A stretch of 64,000 nucleotides of DNA from Neobacillus drentensis (GTDB lineage: Bacteria > Bacillota > Bacilli > Bacillales > Cytobacillaceae), in NCBI RefSeq assembly GCF_021560175.1, contig NZ_CP091110.1, positions 2,594,001 to 2,658,000 of the forward strand. Reading direction: 5' to 3'. Position 1 is the first letter of the stretch; each line of letters starts with the position of its first letter. This document shows, one piece after another, positions 59,701 through 64,000 of the stretch. A program made the position numbers and the translations under genes. The notes under the pieces are model-generated. The model saw only the letters and a program-made list of their open reading frames with translations. It was not told the origin of the DNA and ran no database searches.

Positions 59701-60024
59701 TTACTCCTTTCGTTTTTTTAACGTTAGGCTGTCAGCTAAACCAGCGATGACTTGTTCGTTTAATGTGAGGTTAAAAGAGTCTAGCTCATAATATTTCATC
59801 GCTTTACCATTCTCTGAAATTTCGTGATGGCTCCGAATTAGTTCAACTTCCTCTAATTTTTGCAGATGAAGGTAGAGTAAGGGACGGCTTATCCCCAGAT
59901 CTCTCGCTAACTGACTCACATATTGCCGTTCTTGATGAAGAATCGCAATAATCTTTAACCGGTAAGGGTTTGACAAGGCTTCCAGAATCCTAAGGAGATC
60001 ATCACCATGTTTTAAGTCTTTCAT
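59701..60024 (-). CDS. ArsR-like winged-helix transcriptional regulator
   Basis: The 107-residue protein has an ArsR-type winged helix: LRILEALSNPYRLKIIAILHQ (about residues 10-30) and YVSQLARDLGISRPLLYLHLQKLEEVELI (about 35-63). It has no metal-binding cysteines, so its signal is not a thiol-bound metal. The gene has no ribosome site, and a palindrome touches the ATG. It probably represses itself and the adjacent membrane-protein gene. Confidence 0.88.
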   Translation of the reverse strand: MKDLKHGDDLLRILEALSNPYRLKIIAILHQERQYVSQLARDLGISRPLLYLHLQKLEEVELIRSHHEISENGKAMKYYELDSFNLTLNEQVIAGLADSLTLKKRKE

Positions 60025-60061
60025 ATGTAATAATTTTATTACATGTGAAAAGAAAACGCAA
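60025..60061 (-). promoter_or_regulatory. Promoter and palindromic operator abutting the ArsR-like start codon
   Basis: On the minus strand TTGCGT (60061-60056) and TAAAAT (60038-60033) are 17 bp apart. The -10 lies inside the inverted repeat ATGTAATAA-TT-TTATTACAT (60025-60044), which ends one base before the ATG. The predicted transcript start is only about two bases before the ATG. Confidence 0.65.
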
Positions 60062-60151
60062 TACTAAAAAGGAAATATTTTATATTATTTCCTTTTTATA
60101 TGAAACTATGTATATAGTGAAATAAGGTAACCAAAAAAAGCGGGAAAAAGG

Positions 60152-60469
60152 ATGAACAAAGCACCACAGCCGCCCTATTATGCTGTTATTTTTACTTCAG
60201 GGCGCACAGATGGGGATAAGGGCTATGGAAAAATGTCAAAAACAATGGAGGAACTGGCGTTGATACAGCCAGGTTTCATAGGAATGGAAAGCGCGAGGGA
60301 TTCACAATTAGGTATTACGGTTTCCTATTGGGAGTCAGTGGAAGCGATAGAGGCATGGAAAAACCATGCAGTGCACCGACTTGCACAGCAAAAAGGCAAA
60401 GAGGAATGGTATCAGAACTATACCGTTAGAATTTCTAAAGTGGAGCGGGCTTACTCTTTCGAGAAATAA
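60152..60469 (+). CDS. Antibiotic biosynthesis monooxygenase (ABM) family protein
   Basis: The 105-residue ferredoxin-like alpha/beta protein matches the ABM family: YYAVIFTSGRTDGDKGY, QPGFIGMESARDSQLGITVSYWESVEAIEAWKNHAVHRLAQQKGKEEWY. Family members include heme-degrading and quinol monooxygenases, but many are of unknown function. The HAVHRLAQQKGK segment is the usual C-terminal helix. The ATG follows AAAAAGG. Confidence 0.9.
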   Translation: MNKAPQPPYYAVIFTSGRTDGDKGYGKMSKTMEELALIQPGFIGMESARDSQLGITVSYWESVEAIEAWKNHAVHRLAQQKGKEEWYQNYTVRISKVERAYSFEK

Positions 60470-60476
60470 AGAGCTT

Positions 60477-60509
60477 AAAAAGGTAACAAGGAATCCCTTG
60501 TTACCTTTT
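60477..60509 (+). terminator. Terminator of the ABM gene
   Basis: AAAAGGTAACAAGG and CCTTGTTACCTTTT form a 14-bp stem around a short loop. Confidence 0.92.
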
Positions 60510-60785
60510 CGTATTAGTGTATCGATCTGGGGCGGCTTGTTGGGCATCTAACCATTTATTTATTTTTAGAAAAGATAGTAGGATAATAATACAAACCATC
60601 CAAAAAATTTCCCATACATTGTTTTATGCCTCATTTTGTATGAAATCAGGCAGTGCTGAGCGCGGACAAGCTAAGTTACCAGAGTTCAACTAAATGAGTG
60701 CTGGCCTTTTTTTATGGGGGGTGTTACGAGATATAGCACTCCTCCATTGGATAGCACAAAAAAAATAGTGGAAGAAGGGATTAGA
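60510..60785. other. Intergenic region, no gene seen
   Basis: The 276-bp AT-rich region before the small helical gene has no convincing ORF. A GGCCTTTTTTT run at about 60706 looks terminator-like but I could not find a pairing left arm. Confidence 0.35.
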
Positions 60786-61019
60786 ATGAGTGAACTAAAC
60801 CAAGAATGGCTGGAACAACTCCAGAAATTAAACCAGCAGCAATTCAAAAATATGCTTGATGAGCAGGCCAAGAAACGTCGAAAAAATAAATTTAGAGAAA
60901 ATCTAAAGAAAAGCCAGGAAGAATCGTTTCAATCACTAAAAGATAAATATGCGACACCTGCCAATCAGCCAACGTCATCTTTGGCAGATATGCTAAAAAA
61001 CCTGTTTAATCAGAAATAA
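60786..61019 (+). CDS. Small helical charged protein, 77 residues
   Basis: The protein is almost entirely charged and glutamine-rich helix (LNQEWLEQLQKLNQQQFKNM, KKRRKNKFRENLKKSQEES) ending in a SSLADMLKNLF hydrophobic helix. I use the ATG at 60786 (AAGGGATT upstream). An in-frame ATG at 60714 gives an extra 24 residues without a helix. I do not recognise the family. A terminator follows at 61067. Confidence 0.6.
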   Translation: MSELNQEWLEQLQKLNQQQFKNMLDEQAKKRRKNKFRENLKKSQEESFQSLKDKYATPANQPTSSLADMLKNLFNQK

Positions 61020-61066
61020 TGAAATAAACAAGCCCAACAGGATCTACAAAGTACAAGCTATTTAGG

Positions 61067-61102
61067 AAAAAAGTTGTTCCATAAATGGGAGCAACTTTTT
61101 TG
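61067..61102 (+). terminator. Terminator of the small helical gene
   Basis: AAAAAAGTTG and CAACTTTTTT are the outer arms, with CC/GG inside, around a small loop. Confidence 0.85.
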
Positions 61103-61264
61103 GGTAGGAAGAATCATTTTATTAATAAAGTAATCAATCCTCTGTTTGTATAAACAAGCGTATCAGCACAAGTAAAGCACGTAAACTTAATAAGGACTAT
61201 TTACAATTATGAAAATCTTAGCTACTATTTCTATAGTTATAGTTATATAAGAAAGTGTGAGTAG

Positions 61265-62032
61265 ATGCCATTTGATTTAGATCCATCCTTATTCGTTATT
61301 TTAATTGTATTTGGCTTTTTAGCCGCATTTATCGATTCAGTTGTCGGCGGCGGCGGACTGATTGCCTTACCAGTTTTGTTATTTACAGGATTGTCACCCG
61401 CGGCAGCGGTGGCCACCAATAAATTAGCGGGAACCATTGGCTCGTTAACCAGTACGATTATGTTCTACCGCTCCGGAAAGCTTGATATCAAGTCCATAGT
61501 TAAGCTATTTCCATTAACGTTTATTGGCTCAATGATTGGTGCGTGGACCGTACATTTGATGAACCCTGAAATTTTGAAACCTTTGATGCTGGTCATGCTC
61601 GCGGCCGTAGCGATCTATACCATTTTTAAAAAGGACTGGGGAAGTGTAACCACCAATAAGAAATTATCCATTCGTCATTTAACCATTTTTCTGATCCTTA
61701 TTTTTGCGATTGGTTTCTATGATGGGTTTATTGGCCCGGGAACGGGTTCATTTTTAATATTTGCCTTTTTAATGGTTGGTTTTGACTTTTTAAAAGCAGC
61801 AGGGAATGCCAAGTTTTTAAATTTTGGCAGTAATGTTGCGGCACTGTTAATGTTTATGTATTTAGGACATATCCATTATGCTTATGGAATATTGATGGGG
61901 ATTGCCCAATTCGCTGGGGCCATCTGCGGCTCGCAATTTGCGATCAAACGGGGAAGTGGTTATGTCCGCGCTTTGTTCATCGTCGTGACCTTTTTATTGC
62001 TGGCGAAAAATACATATGATTATCTTCATTAA
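61265..62032 (+). CDS. TauE/SafE-family sulfite-exporter-like permease
   Basis: The 255-residue membrane protein has about seven or eight helices and two copies of the family motif: FIDSVVGGGGLIALPVLLFTGLSPAAAVATNKLAG (about 20-54) and GFYDGFIGPGTGSFLIFAFLMVGFDFLKAAGNAKF (about 156-190). Members export sulfite, sulfoacetate or other organic anions. The sulfur operon at 35-45 kb is far away, so a sulfur role is not supported by context. The Nudix gene begins 22 bases later. Confidence 0.92.
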   Translation: MPFDLDPSLFVILIVFGFLAAFIDSVVGGGGLIALPVLLFTGLSPAAAVATNKLAGTIGSLTSTIMFYRSGKLDIKSIVKLFPLTFIGSMIGAWTVHLMNPEILKPLMLVMLAAVAIYTIFKKDWGSVTTNKKLSIRHLTIFLILIFAIGFYDGFIGPGTGSFLIFAFLMVGFDFLKAAGNAKFLNFGSNVAALLMFMYLGHIHYAYGILMGIAQFAGAICGSQFAIKRGSGYVRALFIVVTFLLLAKNTYDYLH

Positions 62033-62053
62033 CTAGAAGCAGGTGGGATCAAG

Positions 62054-62665
62054 ATGGAGACCGAACAAATAAAAATATTCGATCAAGCGCGAAATGAAAT
62101 GGGTGTGGCTAGTCGCGAAGAGGTACATAAAAAGGGATATTGGCACGAAGTGTTCCATTGTTGGTTTTTAAGCCATAATGATCTCCTATTACAGGTTCGC
62201 AGTGAACAAAAAAAAGAGAATCCGTCCTTGTTGGATATCACTGCTGCCGGTCACCTATTAGCCGATGAAACGGTAGCAGATGGTGTCCGTGAAGTGAAAG
62301 AGGAACTTGGTGTCGATGTTCCTTTTGAAGAGCTAGTGCCATTAGGAATCATTGAGTATTGCTCGATTCAGGGAACTTATATCGATAATGAAATAGCGAA
62401 CGTATTCTTATATAAATGCCATGTGGAAATCAAGGACTTTCACCTTCAAAAAGAAGAAGTGGCAGGGATTGTAAAAGTCTATTTTAACGACTTTCGCCAA
62501 CTCTGGGATGAATCCAAAGATGTGATTCGAGTGACGGGGTATGAAATAAAGGCAGATGGAAGTAAGCACTCTATTGATCAGCTCGTTGGACGAGATCAAT
62601 TTGTTCCACACCCAGCTGGATATTATCAAACCATTATTGAAAAAATAGACGAGCAAATAAAATAA
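62054..62665 (+). CDS. Nudix hydrolase
   Basis: The 203-residue protein has a full Nudix box: AAGHLLADETVADGVREVKEELGV (about residues 73-96) matching GX5EX7REUXEEXGU, which binds the metal and pyrophosphate. The flanking WHEVFHCWFLS and FVPHPAGYYQTIIEKI segments resemble the IPP-isomerase-like Nudix group. The substrate is unknown. It probably forms an operon with the upstream TauE-like gene. AGGTGG precedes the ATG. Confidence 0.92.
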   Translation: METEQIKIFDQARNEMGVASREEVHKKGYWHEVFHCWFLSHNDLLLQVRSEQKKENPSLLDITAAGHLLADETVADGVREVKEELGVDVPFEELVPLGIIEYCSIQGTYIDNEIANVFLYKCHVEIKDFHLQKEEVAGIVKVYFNDFRQLWDESKDVIRVTGYEIKADGSKHSIDQLVGRDQFVPHPAGYYQTIIEKIDEQIK

Positions 62666-62679
62666 ATACGAACAATTGG

Positions 62680-62706
62680 GAGTGTTCATAAGGAAACACT
62701 CTTATT
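62680..62706 (+). terminator. Candidate terminator after the Nudix gene
   Basis: GAGTGTT and AACACTC pair around CATAAGGA, followed by TTATTTTCTT. Confidence 0.7.
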
Positions 62707-62787
62707 TTCTTGAAATGAAATAAAATACCTTTAATTGAATAGGCCAAACCCTTTGGTTTAGGGATGCAAAAAGGAGGAATAGAGGTA

Positions 62788-62826
62788 ATGAATTCAGAGT
62801 GGATCAATTTAATGGTAGAAATATAG
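62788..62826 (+). pseudogene. SinI-like anti-repressor remnant, 12 codons
   Basis: An ATG with a strong AAGGAGG site (62771-62777) opens MNSEWINLMVEI and stops at TAG (62824). This resembles the EWVELMVEA core of SinI, the small protein that binds the SinR biofilm/sporulation repressor. A different frame continues as LIRLGQMKN, like the rest of a SinI helix, so a frameshift may have broken the gene. Resemblance covers few residues, and this is a guess with a checkable prediction. The 62666-63001 gap holds nothing else except the LCP promoter. Confidence 0.4.
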
Positions 62827-63001
62827 GCTAATTCGTCTAGGACAAATGAAAAATTGACAAATTAGCCACAAATCAGTATATTTTAAAACTAGGAAATCTA
62901 AGTTGTCCTTTTTTTGAAAATAGATCATCACTAGTTTACTAGTTTCCTCAAAATGAAATTTTTCCGGAATAATATACTATAATAATGATAGAAGGTGTAC
63001 C

Positions 63002-63928
63002 ATGGAGAGAATGCGACGAAGAAGAAGAGTTAAATGGAAAAGAGTTTTTATGTTTTTATTCCTCTTAATGATCATTGGGGTTGGTGCGTATAGTGCTTAT
63101 GAGTATTCTCAAGGAGTTATGCTCGGTAAGGAAGGCAACAATAATACAAAAAAAGCATACGCTTTTAATGGCGAAGAAGTGAAGTTTGGAAAAATAAATG
63201 TCCTTCTGTTAGGAAGTGACTCCCGGGGAGAAGAGCATTCCAGAACGGATTCCATCATGATTGCCCATTACGACCAAAACAGCCATAAAGCAAAATTAAT
63301 TTCCATCATGAGAGATACGTATGTCGATATCCCTGGTCATGGAAAGCAAAAACTCAATGCGGCGTATGCATTTGGCGGGCCAGAATTACTAAGAAAAACG
63401 ATTAAGGAAAATTTTAATATTGATGTAAACTATTATGCTGTAGTTGATTTTAAAGGTTTCTCTAAAATTGTAGATATCGTAGCACCTGATGGAATTAAGG
63501 TAGATGTACCACATGAAATGTCTTCAGGGATTGGCATGGTCATAGAGCCAGGAAAGCAAGTTTTACATGGTGATAAGTTATTAGGATATGTCCGCTTTAG
63601 ACATGATAACCTCAGTGACTTTGGCCGTGTGCAGCGACAGCAGGAAGTCATTGGGAAACTAAAGGATGAAGCCTTAAGTGTTGGGACCTTAGTAAAACTT
63701 CCAAAAATAATGGGTGTTGTTGGTTCATATGTTGATACCAATTTAAATAAATCAACGATGTTTTCTTTGGGGAAAGATGTGCTAACCAACCAATCCGGTG
63801 ACATAAAAACCATACGTATTCCAGTGGATGGTTCTTTTAGAAATGAAACATTTGATGGGATTGGAGCAGTCCTCCGCGTCAACCTGGATGAAAACCAGTC
63901 CGCTATCGATAAATTTTTAGCTTCGTAA
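63002..63928 (+). CDS. LytR-CpsA-Psr (LCP) family phosphotransferase
   Basis: LCP proteins attach wall teichoic acid or other glycopolymers to peptidoglycan. The 308-residue protein has a basic cytoplasmic tail, one membrane helix (about residues 13-31) and the LCP domain: INVLLLGSDSRGEEHSRTDSIMIAHYD (about 65-91), SIMRDTYVDIPGHGKQKLNAAYAFGG (about 101-126) and RFRHDNLSDFGRVQRQQ (about 197-213), whose arginines and aspartates bind lipid pyrophosphate. TATAAT lies at 62978-62983. Its hairpin at 63947 is directly abutted by an IS end. Confidence 0.93.
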   Translation: MERMRRRRRVKWKRVFMFLFLLMIIGVGAYSAYEYSQGVMLGKEGNNNTKKAYAFNGEEVKFGKINVLLLGSDSRGEEHSRTDSIMIAHYDQNSHKAKLISIMRDTYVDIPGHGKQKLNAAYAFGGPELLRKTIKENFNIDVNYYAVVDFKGFSKIVDIVAPDGIKVDVPHEMSSGIGMVIEPGKQVLHGDKLLGYVRFRHDNLSDFGRVQRQQEVIGKLKDEALSVGTLVKLPKIMGVVGSYVDTNLNKSTMFSLGKDVLTNQSGDIKTIRIPVDGSFRNETFDGIGAVLRVNLDENQSAIDKFLAS

Positions 63929-63946
63929 ATGAAACAAATATTAAAA

Positions 63947-63971
63947 AAACACTTACCAAGAGTAAGTGTTT
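63947..63971 (+). terminator. Hairpin of the LCP gene, split from its T-run by an IS
   Basis: AAACACTTAC and GTAAGTGTTT form a perfect 10-bp stem around CAAGA. The IS end starts at the next base, so the T-run expected of a terminator is replaced by IS sequence or lies beyond the window. Confidence 0.8.
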
Positions 63972-64000
63972 CAGACTGTCGACAAATCCGAAAAAATTAA
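63972..64000 (+). mobile_element. Second copy of the IS1182-family element, first 29 bases
   Basis: The last 29 bases of the window (CAGACTGTCGACAAATCC onward) are the exact inverse of the right end of the IS at 28525-30077. The transposase of this copy should be on the plus strand just beyond the window. It is inserted immediately after a hairpin. Confidence 0.9.

Overview
The window looks like a chromosomal stretch of a spore-forming member of the Bacillaceae (Bacillus in the broad sense, for example a Neobacillus or Mesobacillus relative). Evidence: AT-rich DNA, strong AGGAGG-type ribosome binding sites with frequent GTG and TTG starts, a spore-coat transglutaminase (Tgl), a YhcN/YlaJ-type lipoprotein, a DUF3231 protein, FbpA, a YezD/DUF2292 protein, and TPP and SAM riboswitches placed as in Bacillus. 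There is no rRNA, tRNA, CRISPR array or prophage. I see no defence island and no complete novel multi-gene system. The unusual content lies in repeats, an insertion sequence and regulatory details.

Layout. 1-14 kb holds housekeeping and accessory singletons: a LigB-like dioxygenase, DNA glycosylase Tag, a TetR regulator with paired operators, a CBS protein, csoR-copZ without copA, a two-gene operon of an MFS transporter and a phosphodiesterase, an esterase, a PhoD-like phosphatase, a flavodoxin, an ATP-grasp protein, a GIY-YIG protein and TerD. 15-22.7 kb is a thiamin salvage operon behind a TPP riboswitch: thiM-thiD-thiE-thiW-ylmB-tenA-thiZ-thiX-thiY. It recycles thiazole and formylaminopyrimidine and imports precursors. 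22.7-28.4 kb has tgl, a divergent MarR/MFS pair with twin operators, a second MFS transporter, a cold-shock gene and an unknown protein. 28.5-31.4 kb is a MATE transporter gene split after codon 16 by a 1,553-bp IS1182-type element that duplicated a 23-bp palindrome.

32-34.5 kb carries an ECF sigma factor next to a ClpP paralogue, and an AbrB-family transporter. 35.2-45.1 kb is assimilatory sulfate reduction behind a SAM riboswitch: yezD-cysH-cysP-sat-cysC-sumT-sirB, then seven 52-bp hairpin repeats, then cysJ-cysI. The siroheme dehydrogenase gene (ylnF/sirC) usually expected near here is absent. 45-64 kb is a mosaic of single genes: a NapH-like Fe-S protein, two SGNH hydrolases, a YhdH-type oxidoreductase, an MBL hydrolase, fbpA, an APC permease, a threonine aldolase, an ArsR-like regulator with a probable leaderless transcript, TauE, a Nudix hydrolase and an LCP ligase. 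A second copy of the IS end begins at 63972, directly against a hairpin.

The window also contains three families of dispersed repeats: GGTG(A/T)CAGGCACC palindromes, 37-194 bp GTTGATT...AATCAAC elements, and one GTCCAGCTCCAGCGCC element. Some of them, like the 52-bp array, reach into the 3' ends of genes. Four small genes or gene relics were read directly from the sequence: 1611-1772, 35414-35569 (CTG start), 58812-58970 and 62788-62826 (SinI-like remnant). All family assignments are from recognition of motifs and have not been checked by database search.
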